Assembly (NCBI GenBank): GCA_013115145.1
Contig: JAAPAO010000147.1
Span: 1 to 62,599 of the forward strand
From: Perkinsus chesapeaki
Lineage: Eukaryota > Perkinsozoa > Perkinsida > Perkinsidae
Reading direction: 5' to 3'
DNA length: 62,599 bases
This document shows, piece after piece, positions 44,545 to 56,285 of this stretch (its first letter is position 1; every line of letters begins with the position of its first letter). The position numbers were made by a program, and so were the translations under genes. Below the pieces are notes generated by a model. That model was not told where the DNA came from and made no database searches. It saw only the letters and a list, made by a program, of their open reading frames with translations.

Positions 44545-46929
44545 TTCGTGCGCACTTCCATGGCAAAGGTCCCTGGTTCTATCCCCGGGCGCGGTATAAT
44601 TTATTGTCGCCCTTAGAGGCTTCTCTTAGGTGTTTACTGTCATATTTGATGGTCATTAACGATCGTCTACGTCCTCTTTTAGAGAAGCTTAATAAGCCAG
44701 GGGCAATAACACCGGAAAAATGCGATGTTATGGACAGGTGGTTGGCCACCGCAGCCGAGAAGATATGTTCAAGTCCAAACGAGAATATAGATTGGATACA
44801 GCTTGTTTGGGCCATCTGTGATAACTCAGCCAAGACCGATAAAGCGCTGAGTAGAAGAGCTGTCCTCACCGGTGTTGCTATTATTATTGATATAATACCA
44901 GGATATAAAAGCACCGCTGTGGGGGTACAAAGCAATAAGAAGATTAGTAAGCAGGCCGAGGAGATATTGAATTACGATACGAAGCTGGTTGAGGCTTACC
45001 AAGGCCTCCTAACAAGATTAAAGACGATGAAGGAAACGCGTGGCATGTGCGCTTTGATGAGATGCTCTTCGTTATGGTCATTCAACCACTTCGACCGCTT
45101 ACTCTCTATGGTGATATCCACCGGAGCTAGCGGCAATCAAACTGCCATACAGACTCTGGCGGAAGTTCTAAAGGAGGATGAGGCGGTCGAATTAGCAACT
45201 AAAAATATAGTTATAATGATAGGCCGCCTAAAAAGCCCACAACAACTACTACACGTCGCACCACTCTTACGGTTGGCTCGAACTGATACCAGCAGTAACA
45301 TAGTCGAAGAGCACAAAAGCGTGTCGGTGAGGTTTGCTTCTGGGGAGGAAGATAACGACATTAATCGTGACTTGGATGCCGGCTTTGCTGGGCTTAATAA
45401 AGAGCGTGTTCGCAAGGCTGAGGCGGTGGTCCTGGCCGAGGTCCTAGTTGTCTATCTACGTGTGCTGCGAACTGCTCATCTTTACCCAAAGGAAGTGGTG
45501 ATAGCATGTTTGAAAGGGATAGGGGAGAAGGCCAACACGGCCAACTTGGAGTTGGTCATCGAGATAGCTCACGAGCTTCGGGACTTCTTCACAGAACAGT
45601 TACAGAACGCTGCAAATGGTAATGAGAATGCACCACTGTTGGCAGCCCATGCGGCATTGGCGCTACTTAAACTGGCTGGATCATCGGCAGGGAAAGCTAT
45701 AGGAGAGGTTATAAGGGATGATGATGATGGGGGGAAGAAGGCTCATACCGTATTTTACTTTATTAGTTATTAAATTCACCATAAGGCAGTCTAGACTTTA
45801 CCGACCGTTTTTCATTGTTTATAGAATACCCATTTCTAAGTTGGCTGAATCTTAAAAGATACCAAACAGGTTAACTACACGAAGCCTTCGAATCATCTCA
45901 TCATTTCCGCATTCAACGTTTGTATTGCCAATATCGTCCCCCGTTATCTTAACGGAGGCATCCAAGTTGCCTTTCCTCTCATCGTCGCATCACATTTCGG
46001 AGCAGCCTTCGAGTTTATCTTTCAAAATACTAAAAACATACTTGCCAAGAGAATGCAACCATCCTTTCAGTATCTCAGTTAATGGTTGTCATATTATAAT
46101 TCTCATAATACTAATTATATATATTATATAGTGCATCCTTTGTGTTATATTACCAATAGTATCGCCCACTAACTTTACACTACTTCCCACCTTTTCCCTG
46201 TTTCAGCCAGTTCAAGGTGCCCTAGCAACGTGCCTTGAATCCCTCCCAAAGCTCCTCCGTCTCTTATTAAGCCAAGAGGATGCCACAGACCTCCTTGAAG
46301 AGCTATGTCGTGGGGTAATGGGTGTCGATGCTACTCTCGGTGGCAGTAAGAATGCCGCACCGTGGATGGCCAAAGCAATGGGAGAGGCTTTGGTCACCGC
46401 ACCATTTGGAAGGAAACCAGCACATACGCTTTTGGAGATCCTCACCAAGTAGCTAGAGGTGTCAGAATGTTCACCAGTATCCTTCAGGTTCGGCTCTGTT
46501 CGAGGATGCCTTGATGAAGAGGGCATGATCGTTGGTCTGGACTACACCCACCCCGTTTGCCTGTATTGGACGGTTGTTGCCGCCAGGTAAGACATCTGCA
46601 TGATGACATCTCCCCACATTTGAAAGGTACCATTATGACCCCGAGTGTTCGAAGGTTATTGTACCTCAACTTGAGCGTTTCTCTCGAGATCTGGACCGGA
46701 ATCGCAGTGGCGGTCAGTCTGGCAGTGGATCGACGGCTAAACGTGGAATGGTTGAAGCAGGTGGGTGAGGTGAAGCACCCTGGTTCGATCCCCTGTTGGG
46801 ACATACTCACTCAACCATGCTAAAGCTCAGAGAAGTAGGAGCGATGTTAGCAGATTCTTAAAACTCAAATTTCTCATTTTTCAAATTGATCCCATGGGAC
46901 TCGATATCAAGTCGAAGGAGCGTGTATAA
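44545..46929 (+). CDS. NOC3: NOC3-like nucleolar complex / pre-60S assembly factor
   Basis: Clear exons: 44545-44568 (short, 5' end uncertain), 44617 to about 45711, 46207-46448, 46488-46586, 46627-46760, 46826-46929 (stop at 46927). Noc3 works with Noc2 in nucleolar 60S maturation and has also been linked to replication licensing. Matches: AVLTGVAIIIDIIPGYKST (Noc3 DIIPGY motif), LVEAYQGLLTRL, RCSSLWSFNHFDRLL, LAEVLVVYLRVLRTAHLYP, and WTVVAARYHYDPEC for the C-terminal RHYHP region. At least 550 aa are visible; the N-terminal exons are not identified, and the ATG at 44604 lies in an intron. The exon end near 45711 is inferred; an intermediate exon in the 45712-46206 gap is possible. Two introns carry tRNA B-box cores. 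Confidence 0.8.
44569..44616 (+). repeat. 48-bp NOC3 intron with a sense B-box-like core
   Basis: Intron GTCCCTGGTTCTATCCCCGG ... CCCTTAG. It differs from GGTTCGATCCC by one base and has a GC-rich flank. It splits the codon G/AG. Confidence 0.75.
46761..46825 (+). repeat. 65-bp NOC3 intron with an exact B-box core
   Basis: Intron GTGGGT ... CTAAAG between MVEA and QRSRSDVSRF. It contains GGTTCGATCCC at 46782-46792, preceded by AGCACCCT as at 13960-13967. Confidence 0.85.
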
Positions 46930-47788
46930 CAATATATAATAATAATAGTACAATCGGTAAATAATATACGTCTCCAGCCAGAGTCATCATCGAGATAATG
47001 CCGGTAACGTCGTCTGCCCGTTTCCACCATTTGATATAAGACGGTATCACTTTAGTTCATTTCATTTTATCATCCCACGCCACCTTTACTATTGAAATGA
47101 TGGCAAAGCGTTGTTCTGGTGGCTGGGAAATACGGCATTCGACGGTTCATCATCCAAAATGACAATCCCCGAGTCGGTGAATATTTCTCTCAGATGAGGA
47201 GGAGGGGGAGGATGACATCACATTGGCATTATCGGAAGTTTGGCTTTGGTCTGATACATTACGGAGTAAACGTCGGCGGTTATCTACGAAGCAAAGCACT
47301 ACCAGCAGTACTGCGATCAAGCACGCAGCATCACGCTTCCAGTAGGCCTTCCTGTGGTGGGAAAGGGATGGTGTTTTATTAGGCCGGTCAATTCTGCTGA
47401 GGGCTGGAAGGGACGTCTATTATGATCCGCCACCACCGACTACTTACATCATTAATAATACGCCTTACGTTTCTATTATTAAAGTCTTGTGCTAGTTACC
47501 ACGTGGGTTCGATCCCTGGCAAGGGTATTATATAGATAACATCATTAAAATGCAACTTGCCGAATCACTGGGCTAAGACGCGCTTTTAATACCTATGCCA
47601 AGAGAGACGCGAACGTATTGGTCTCGGAAATTGGAGAATTATGGGACTGAGATATTCTATAAAGCTAGGCGTGAACGGTCCAGAGAGCTATGTTGCTCAT
47701 CGAGCAGCGGCAGTCTGTGTGGTAGCTTACTGATGGTGAAATTGACATTAACCAAAGTCCGGCAGGGATTGTAAAAAAAACAGTCATA
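46930..47788. other. Intergenic region with a B-box core
   Basis: No gene seen between the convergent ends of NOC3 and the unassigned minus-strand gene. GGTTCGATCCC occurs at 47506-47516. Confidence 0.5.
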
Positions 47789-49635
47789 TTAGAGGGATGC
47801 AGCATCATCATCTTGGTTATCAATTGGAGCCCATTTGTTACCGATTGGACTGCTGTCACCATCAGCCTTACCAAAGGCATTACCACCCCAATTCTGGAAG
47901 TGGCACCTCAAACCAAGATACCTATAATTGAGGAAATGCAAGATGTAGCAAGATTGCAAGATATTACGGTGCTGTGGTTCCTCCTCTCATACCAATTGTA
48001 GCGGCTATCATGCCAGACATTTGAGTCCATGATTTTGCAGCGACTGTTAGACCGACACCGGAGACTGTTGAGAGACGGGCTTTAAGGAGCCAGTTCTGGG
48101 AAGGATGAAAAATAGAAGGTTTCAAGCGTTATCGAGCTTGGTATGCCGATTCATGCGGAGGGCGAGCTCACTTTGTTGGGCTGCCAAGAGGCTCCAATGG
48201 CGACCTCAGAAGTGCCAGTGTCACCATGACGATTAGCTTCCACGGCTAAGTCAACGTAATTAGCGACCGCAGCTACATGCTTGTCTTCGAGGATATTATA
48301 ACACTGAAGAGGAAGGCAGCTACAGTCTAGCAGGGAACGGTGCGAAATTATAAATCCTATGGTTAATTATCCGCGAAGGTTCGATCCCCTCACCTTTCGT
48401 TTAATAACGATTAGTTGATGATAGGCTGCCATCACCGACTCCGTGGCGCTATTGTACTCCGCCACCAGCTGATAGTCTCCCCCTTTCGAGATGTAATTAG
48501 CATTCTCCATGGCAGACGAGAATGCACCAACGCAGCGGTAACTAAAGCTTCAATGTGACCTAAAGATACTCCAGATTGCTCACCCGGAAGATTTTCCTGT
48601 CATGCTGACCCAGGCTTGGATTCCTCCCGATAAACCTTAACACGTTCACAGTGAACCACATTACTCGGTCGAACTCACCGAAGTTGGTCCGCCCCCAGAG
48701 CCATCCAGAAAACAGGGGCGCCCTTCGAGTGTCCTCAGAAATGGTTGACGATGATGATGCCACCGAGCTACCACTCACACCACAACTTTCGCTGTTAGAA
48801 GCGGTTGATGTGCTATGGTGAGATGAGGGAAGATTGCTACCAGACGCCAGGCAAATACCGTAGGATGAATTGTTATAGTCAACACGAACGCCTGACGAAC
48901 ACGAGTCGATGCGCTTGGTCGATGGTCCGTCTCACCGAGGTTGTTGTCATCGATACCAGTGCCTTGACCAATCGTACCGAATACGGCACTTGTTCCTTCA
49001 TTATTGATACCAACTGGGCGAGAAGCGAAACCACTGGCCGACAAGCCACCAGCGGTTGTAAGGCGAACGCGGCCGGCTGCGTCCAGGGGTGACCAGGGAC
49101 CGCTGAGAAGGGAGGGGGGGGGTGTTGAACGATACCAAGATAGGCTAGTGGCTGCTTACTCTTTTGGTAAGGACACCTTAATCTGTAGGCCGTCCCTTCC
49201 TGTGTCCAAACCATCAACCTTGCTCATAGCGCCTTTGAGGTCCACACAGTACGGTATCTAAGGATGTACCTCACAGACCACCGACGAGGCTGTTGTTGGC
49301 GTACAGTGACATTTGCCTCTACCTTAGCGAAGGGGGGCTGCTCTGGTGCCACCGAAAATGACAAGTGTGTCTGAAAGGAGAAGTCCGGTAGTTGGCATAA
49401 ATAACAAGTTGTTGTTTACTGCTTCTGCAACACATTCGTTAAGTACTCTCCTTCTTGCTCTTTGCAGCAGGAAGTGCTGGGAAAGTGGTTTAGTGTATCG
49501 CTCTACAGTGTCATCAATAACAGTTCGGAAACGAGGTGGTACTAGAACAAACGACGGCTCTGGTGCCGCATCAGGAGATCTGAAAACACCGCCGATGTTA
49601 CTCAGCCAGCCTCGAGCATTTGGCTGGTCCGTCAC
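47789..49635 (-). CDS. Unrecognised multi-exon protein
   Basis: 3' exons join in frame: about 48540-48394 (ending HQLIVIKRK), 48303-48172 (CYNILEDKHVAAVANYVDLA), 48095-47968 (NWLLKARLSTVSGVGLTVAA) and 47921-47789 (YLGLRCHFQNWGGNAFGKAD, acidic end, stop). Further upstream, coding-like stretches lie at 49635-49324 (VLVPPRFRTVIDDTVERYT, LLFMPTTGLLLSDTLVIFGG), about 49262-49170 and about 49110-48900 (GINNEGTSAVFGTIGQGTG). The middle alternates helix-forming and Gly/Ala/Thr-rich parts. The track start at 49635 is GTG, so the true start is further upstream or on another exon. I cannot name the family, and the 5' part may be a separate gene. Confidence 0.5.
47922..47967 (-). repeat. 46-bp intron of the ATCTTGC family
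   Basis: Almost all of this intron is family sequence: GTAATATCTTGCAATCTTGC, then ATCTTGCATTTCCTCAA, acceptor TTATAG. It is the shortest of the three copies and defines the core. Confidence 0.88.
48304..48393 (-). repeat. 90-bp intron with an antisense B-box core
   Basis: Intron GTGAGGGGATCGAACC ... CTCTTCAG; on the plus strand GGTTCGATCCC spans 48378-48388. An inner CTGCTAG is an alternative acceptor but would break the frame. Confidence 0.75.
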
Positions 49636-50790
49636 GAATATCGAACGTGTCGTTGTATAATATTGAAGCCAATGTTAGTCAGGGATACAATCGGCCTTAT
49701 TTATCGAACCTTGGAGGCATTATGAGTGTTTGGATATTAACTGCTTTCCTCCTCATTGGAACAATTCCACTACTACATCGCTGCAATGTACGCTCGTTAC
49801 TGCTCACGATGCCAAATCTAATTTATTAAATTTCACGTGCCCTCTGATTAAACATTGGAATACTAACGTCGAGGAGATGTATTTCACAAAGGCAGCAGAA
49901 GTAGGCAGGAAATGTACTGATACACTACTGAAGTCGATATGCCATGGCTAAAGCCATTGAAGAGCCATGGCCCCGGAGGAGGGGCACTGGTGGGATTGAT
50001 CAGCACTTACTCTGTATTCACTTTTGTTGTTGTTGTCGTAGTGGTGGTGGTATTGCTCATGTCACCTGTAGGGGTTTCTGATGTACTCATAATAAACAGA
50101 GTATCAAGGATACCAACAACTACAAGTCGAAGCAATAGTAAACAAGATGGGCTTCAGGCTGGGAAAGTTATGAACCTAAAACCACTCCCGCATACGTGAA
50201 CTGCCATTTTCGGTATTGGATATGAGCGCAGCCACTCAGCTTTACCAAGCCCGGAATTCTTTTGAGTAGTTAGATTTGGTCAACGACAGTGTAGAATGTG
50301 AAGGAGCTGGTTTAACCCCTCCTTACTATTATAACACAACAAGTGATGCGAGCTGCGCAGTAGTAGTAATTATGATTATCACAAAACCTTACCAAAGGGC
50401 GGGGTCCTTCTTAACCGTGAAGGAGGGCTTCAATGAGAATGGACAAGCATTTGCAAGAATGATGTTATGACTACCGAAATATTAATGTATTTGAGGAACA
50501 AGTATGGAAGGATAATAATATCGCTCAGTCGTGATGGAGATCGATGAAGACGTTGTAATGGTCATCGTCCTCAACCATATAAGAAGTGAACAGAAGAAGG
50601 ATAAGAATCAACTAAACCCTGGGAAGCAGCAGCAGACGCCTCGCTCTGGAGGAGGAGAAGGCCGCTGAAGAATATCAAGAATGCCTTTTCATGATAACAG
50701 TTACAAAATATCACGTTTTTGATAGTATACCAGTGATGTGGGTTTTAACAGCATCATCTTCGATAACAGCAGCAGCACCAGTGGGGCTTA
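49636..50790. other. Intergenic region, no gene seen
   Basis: About 1.1 kb of short frames without motifs upstream of the unassigned gene and downstream of tetraspanin-like copy 9. Confidence 0.45.
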
Positions 50791-51660
50791 TCACACTTGG
50801 ACAACCTTGACGCCATTTGGTGGCACTTGAACAGATGTCACAGTGGCAGTCTGAGGATAGGCCTGCTCTTGATGCTTCTTATTCTTTTTACCACAAATAA
50901 GCACACATGTGAATACAACAGGTGGTAAAGCAAAGAAGGCAACAACCCACAAGCCAATCAAAGCACCGAGAGCGTAGTCGCTGACAGTACTAATAACTTC
51001 TACGTTACTTGCGCACCATCCGTTGGCTGCAGCCACATCACCGTTGATGCCGTCGGCATTCACAGACTCCTGCAGACACTGGTTGTATGCAGAAGAGGTT
51101 TGCCTTACAAAATCGTCATCGTTCAAAGTAGTGCCACCAATGACCCACTTGGCCATTCTGTTCTCGACATCGCTGTTATCACAGGTAACCTCGCCGCACG
51201 TCACGAAAGCATTGTCGGGCGTGCAAGTGACGTTGCAGTTATCATCGCGGAAAACTCCACCGTACCCTTCACGAATGTGATCGTAGGCACGCTTATTGTC
51301 ACCACCGAGATAGTTGAGCTGCGCTGGTGCCATATGCTTCAAATCGTTGGATATACCATAGAACGAGCTAGCACCACAGGCAACAACAATATAAAGGCAA
51401 AGAAGGCCGGCTGAGACCAACCAAAAGATAACTAGCATACAGCGATTCTGGTTCTTAGTCGCAAAGCATGAGATAACGGCGAATATCATCATTATGAAAC
51501 CGACAACGACGGCAATCCATATCCACCACTGCTGCATGAGATCACGCCAATCGGACTGCAAATACCAAATAGAAATACCGGCCACTACACCGCCGAGGGC
51601 AAAGAGGAATATGTTGTAAACATAGTTGATGCCCTTGGAACAATTTGTACAGCAACCCAT
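50791..51660 (-). CDS. Tetraspanin-like protein, copy 9
   Basis: A 289-aa single-exon gene opening MGCCTNCSKGINYVYNIFLF. TM1 about 12-34, then a QWWIWIAVVVGF second helix ending ISCFATKNQNR, TM3, a loop with NCNVTC, VTCGEVTC, NQC and GWC, and TM4 followed by a lysine-rich tail ending GVKVVQV. It clearly belongs to the same family as the plus-strand array 25 kb away, in opposite orientation. Confidence 0.85.
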   Translation of the reverse strand: MGCCTNCSKGINYVYNIFLFALGGVVAGISIWYLQSDWRDLMQQWWIWIAVVVGFIMMIFAVISCFATKNQNRCMLVIFWLVSAGLLCLYIVVACGASSFYGISNDLKHMAPAQLNYLGGDNKRAYDHIREGYGGVFRDDNCNVTCTPDNAFVTCGEVTCDNSDVENRMAKWVIGGTTLNDDDFVRQTSSAYNQCLQESVNADGINGDVAAANGWCASNVEVISTVSDYALGALIGLWVVAFFALPPVVFTCVLICGKKNKKHQEQAYPQTATVTSVQVPPNGVKVVQV

Positions 51661-52115
51661 TGAGAATAAATAACCTTAAAATGAACAGTGACTAGCAGGA
51701 GCACACTCAGTAGTAGACAGGGAAAAGCTAAACGGTAGAGAGGGCAACACAAAAAGGAGCGTCCCTAACACAATTGTGGAGTGAGTCCTGTCTCTGATGG
51801 GACAGGAATTTTGCTCAACTTCTCCGCCACTCGGACCCTATATGTATATTCGACACCTCAATCAGGAGGAGATTTTCCGACGCTATTGGCTATGGTACAT
51901 ACGCTTGCTTAAAGTAGAGCTCAACAACAAGAACGGTGGGTCTGAAAAGCTTTGCGCACGCGTGCTACACAACCAGAAAGCCATGGCCACTCGGTCGAAC
52001 TCAACAAAGGCGATTTGAGAAAGGCAATGTGCCGCCAAAGAAGTATAGGCGACTGAGCGACAAATAATTGTATATAATCATTACTGTATGAATAGCAAAC
52101 GAGGATCAGGAGGAA

Positions 52116-53045
52116 CTAAATGCGCACAACCGTGACGTTCTCAGGTGGGGTTTTTATTGGCGCTCCATCATCGTAAACGTCATCAACTTGGACACCACCA
52201 TCATTTGCCTCTTCATGGACCACATAGGCATTTGCCTGCCTTTGCCTTCTAGCCGACATCAAGTAAAGATCATAGGCCATAGGGACCACAGCAAACACCA
52301 AGGCTACCCAAAGACCTATCATAGCACCCAAAGCATAGTGGCTGACATCATCAACAACCGAGGCATTGCTGGAACACCATCCTTGAGCAGCTTCTTCATT
52401 CATTCGCATACCAGCGGTAAGGATGGTCTCGTCCATGCAGTCGGTGAAAGTGCTGGCCTCGGATACGCCAGAGGTCTGATAACTTCCCTCTCGGACCCAA
52501 TCGTTCATTTGGTCCTCAACTCTCGAGTTCAAACATGTAACAGTAGAACAAGATACGGTAGTGTTTCCAACATCACAGCTCATTCGGCATCCTTGATCGT
52601 TCCACACTTCACCATAGCCCCACCTGATGTGGTCATAGACGCTCCAATCGGCATTGTGAATGTAACCGATGTCATAGGCTGACTTATGGGTTAGGTTGGT
52701 GGTGCTGGCGTAGTAGACAGAGGAACCACAGGCAATTATTAATAGGCAGAAACATATAGCAGACCAACACATCCAAATGAACATCAGCATCACCGAGTTG
52801 CGCTGCTTGGCTTGGACGATTTCGAAGAGGGAAAGAATCATCATACCAAAGCCGACGAATAGAGCGATCCAGACATACCACACTTGCATTAATCGACGGA
52901 ACTTTGCTTGAAGATACCATATAGCGATACCAGCAACAACACCGCCAGCTGCGAAAATTAGGGCATTGTAGAGAAAGCTCGAGCATCGGCTTGAAGAGGA
53001 TGACGAGGTGGTAGCATCATCATCAGTGCATTCGTGAATTTCCAT
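52116..53045 (-). CDS. Tetraspanin-like protein, copy 10 (acidic/serine N-terminus)
   Basis: 309 aa. The N-terminus is unlike the others (MEIHECTDDDATTSSSSSSR) and runs into TM1 at about residue 24. Between TM2 and TM3 the GCxA motif is replaced by LFEIVQAKQRN. The loop keeps GCRMSC, VSCSTVTC, DC and GWC and the VEDQMNDWV block. The long tail (about 45 residues) ends ENVTVVRI. It is intact and single-exon, 455 bp from copy 9. Confidence 0.83.
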   Translation of the reverse strand: MEIHECTDDDATTSSSSSSRCSSFLYNALIFAAGGVVAGIAIWYLQAKFRRLMQVWYVWIALFVGFGMMILSLFEIVQAKQRNSVMLMFIWMCWSAICFCLLIIACGSSVYYASTTNLTHKSAYDIGYIHNADWSVYDHIRWGYGEVWNDQGCRMSCDVGNTTVSCSTVTCLNSRVEDQMNDWVREGSYQTSGVSEASTFTDCMDETILTAGMRMNEEAAQGWCSSNASVVDDVSHYALGAMIGLWVALVFAVVPMAYDLYLMSARRQRQANAYVVHEEANDGGVQVDDVYDDGAPIKTPPENVTVVRI

Positions 53046-53693
53046 TACAAAGTGTTGGTATTATTAAACTGAGTAACAGTCGCAATGAAGGCACTAAGTG
53101 ATGCCAATTGTAACTTTCCGGAAGGGTCTGGGTCTAGAATTCCACAATTAAGCCAAGATGGAATGATGAGGTACTTCTTAGCAGCCTCTTCTCAGCCATC
53201 ACGCGAGCTCTGCAACTCACCAAGGAATTCACACATTTTCATGCGAAGACGTACAAAAATCGAACAATACAATTTTCTCGTCGCCAACACGTGTAGGCAT
53301 TGATCGGCAGTATCATCTGCTACGGTGTTGATATGACGTCGGCAGTCGGTGCTAGCCGTAGCAGACTGAAGCCTGCAAGTTTGCAGGCAGAAAAACAAAT
53401 ACGAAATCAAGTCAAATATATCGAAAGTCATCTCCCTTGGACGATCGTCAGCACTGATAACACAACTACAGTCGATAGTACTAGAGAAGACACTCACCAC
53501 ATTTTTTTATAACTGCAGCAGTTCAGAATCACAGTTCCGCACTTCTACTAGAAATGAGATAGATTTGACGAGCAGCCTCCCGAGACGGAATCAAAATAAC
53601 TTGCTCGATATAGAGAGCGCTATTGGAGCGCATGAAACGGAAAGATACAAAATAGGTTAGATTGAGACCCCTACGGAGGGGCAACAAAATAAA

Positions 53694-54527
53694 TTAAACT
53701 TTAACGACTGTGACGCCATTGCCAGCCGGAGTCTGGACCACATCAGTCTTCGGTGACACCACAACTCCCTTCTTGGGCTTATCAGACCAAATCAGCACAC
53801 AATTGCCGACAGCCATTAGCAGGGTTAAAGCAACAACGCACCAGAGAACGATCATAGTTCCCAAAGCATAGTCCCAGAACCACTTGATAGCATAGGTATT
53901 ACTGGCGCACCAAGCCTCTGAAGCGGTTTTATCCTTATCATCTTCAACAGAGTCAGCAACACAAACCGTAAAGGCAGGGACATTGGTGGTCCACCAGTGG
54001 GGGCCGATCCAACCGTCAAGCCTGTCCTCGATGTCCTCGGTGTCGCACGTAATCGAACCACACTTCACTTCACCATTCGAAGCATCACATTTAACGTCAC
54101 AATCATCGCCGGTGAATACAGCAATATAACCATCACGAATCTGCTTATAGACATCTTCCTCGTAACCAGAGACAGCATTGAGCTCCTCGGCAGACATGCC
54201 TTTGAGGCTGTTAGTGCCAGAGAAGAACATACTAGAGGCAATGGCGCTGATAGCAAACAGTACAAACAGGACGACTGCCGCAATCCATAGGAAGGACAAC
54301 ACACACTTATTCTGCTTAAGCGAACCGAAGCAACCAACGAATGATAACAGCGCCAAGAGGATACCAGTGATGACAGCGATCCACACCCACCATTCGGGGA
54401 TGAAGTCACTGTAGTCGCTGACGAGGTACCAGATGCCCATGCCGGCTACGAAGCCACCGACGACGAATAGTAGGAAACAAAATATAATATTAATAGATTT
54501 GCTCAAACATTTACAGCAACTCGCCAT
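53694..54527 (-). CDS. Tetraspanin-like protein, copy 11
   Basis: 277 aa from the ATG at 54527 (MASCCKCLSKSINIIFCF); the open frame continues upstream to 54593 but matches no paralog there. TM2 ends FVGCFGSLKQNKC. Loop cysteines are DCDVKC, VKCGSITC, TVC and AWC. The tail ends GVTVVKV. It is the first of the three-gene minus-strand cluster. Confidence 0.85.
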   Translation of the reverse strand: MASCCKCLSKSINIIFCFLLFVVGGFVAGMGIWYLVSDYSDFIPEWWVWIAVITGILLALLSFVGCFGSLKQNKCVLSFLWIAAVVLFVLFAISAIASSMFFSGTNSLKGMSAEELNAVSGYEEDVYKQIRDGYIAVFTGDDCDVKCDASNGEVKCGSITCDTEDIEDRLDGWIGPHWWTTNVPAFTVCVADSVEDDKDKTASEAWCASNTYAIKWFWDYALGTMIVLWCVVALTLLMAVGNCVLIWSDKPKKGVVVSPKTDVVQTPAGNGVTVVKV

Positions 54528-56285
54528 GGAGGAGGTAGAATTAAAATCAACTGAATAAGAATGGAAGTGTCGGTATGAAAGTCGAACTACCAACTACTAG
54601 CATGTGCTAGTCGATTGCGACGACACAAAAAAGGGGACAGCTAATGTGAGAGCCACCGGTACAAATACCGATATGGGCTCTATTGCACTTTAGGAAAAAA
54701 CTCGAAGCTCAAGAAAAAATTTCCCAGAAACAATAGCGATAAATAAATTCCTTAAAGCGACTTATTCACATTCATTTAACGAATGAATTTCATTATCGAG
54801 GATAATTGTACAACGTTAAGATGGTGGTTCAATCGGTTTCTTCGAACCAACTACATAGACCTACTGTGAGACCTTTGCTAGTGGAATCTAACTGCTCTAT
54901 TGGATACATACTAGGTTAACTCAACACCCATTGGTGAGACAGAGAACACAAACGAACACTGCAGCCTCAATAACGAGAAAGGAACTAGATAACAACCATC
55001 GTTGATAATAGCAGCAGCAACTACTGCTGAAAACGGTAAAAATAGTCTATAAAAAGAAGTACTGTGAAGTTGTACAGTTATCCATACCATTCTTTCGCCA
55101 CAAACCAAGCCAATAACCCCAAACAACAACGCCACTACACAAAAACCTCTCCACCTTCACAAACAGTTTTAATAAGACTATAACCGTTGTCCAATGATAA
55201 GCGTCTAAAGCAATACGAGGGAATGCTAACCTCGAATAAGATGTTACCAACACCCGTTTTGGGAGAGCAATACAACTCAGAATAGAAACAATAGACTATT
55301 GAACATGAACAACAACAAGAGTAGAGGTGATATCCTAATCCTTTATCGGGCAGAAGCCAAAAGCCAAGGAGCGACGGAGACAAGTAATGGAAACCGTCAA
55401 GACCTCGGAATTAGCACGGACACTCCGACCCCTGTTATAATAGCTTTACCGCCCTCGATAATAACCGATAATGAAAATACTAATTATTATTGTTATATAC
55501 GGACGATAGGAGATACTATAGAAACAACCACACAACCATCAAATCTGTCATCTCCGAAGGTCGTATGTATATAACGATAATAATAGTAGTAATTGACATT
55601 ACGGTGGGTAAGAGTAACAACAGCAGTAGTTGGAGCTACAAATGCATTATTACTATATAGGGATCGAAAGGCCAGCAACAATATCAGCATTAGAAGGAAT
55701 TGTCATCATCATCTCCTAATGGGGACGAATGTCTTAGTTATTCTTAGTCTTAGGCCTTTTCTACTAAATTGGTATAAGTATGATAGTATAATAAAGGACT
55801 GTTATAGACAACAGTCCTTATGGGGGTGAGGGAGAACCCATTCAACGATAATAACAGTTAACTTCGACAACGACGACGACAAATAACACCAACAATTAGC
55901 AGGCAGTACCGCCGCGGTCTCTACTATGACCGTCAGCAGCAGTAGCACTGTGTTGATGAATACAATATTATTATGAATGGTAGTAGTTGGAAATACGGCG
56001 TTGTGACCCTCTTAAGAGCGCTCGAAAGTTAAGAAAGAAAAAGAATCGAAGCGCCCTTTTCCAACCACACCGATAGTTATGATGATGATGATGAATAGAA
56101 AGTGGTGGATATACAGCAAAATAGAAACATAAGTTAATGGCAGCAGCAGCATGGGGAAAAATACAATAGTTACTTTAATAACATCATCATCATGGCTTAT
56201 CCTGTAAAGATTAGTAGAGGAGATAGACTAGCACAGAAACATGAGTAAAAAAGGAAGGCATTGTCATCCGCCAATACATTAGCAT
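54528..56285. other. Intergenic region, no gene seen
   Basis: About 1.75 kb with scattered GAT/AAT-rich low-complexity sequence and short frames on both strands; no motif supports a gene. Confidence 0.5.

Noticed and set aside
44604-44616. ATG at 44604 as the NOC3 start
   Set aside because: It lies inside intron 44569-44616; the exon begins at 44617.
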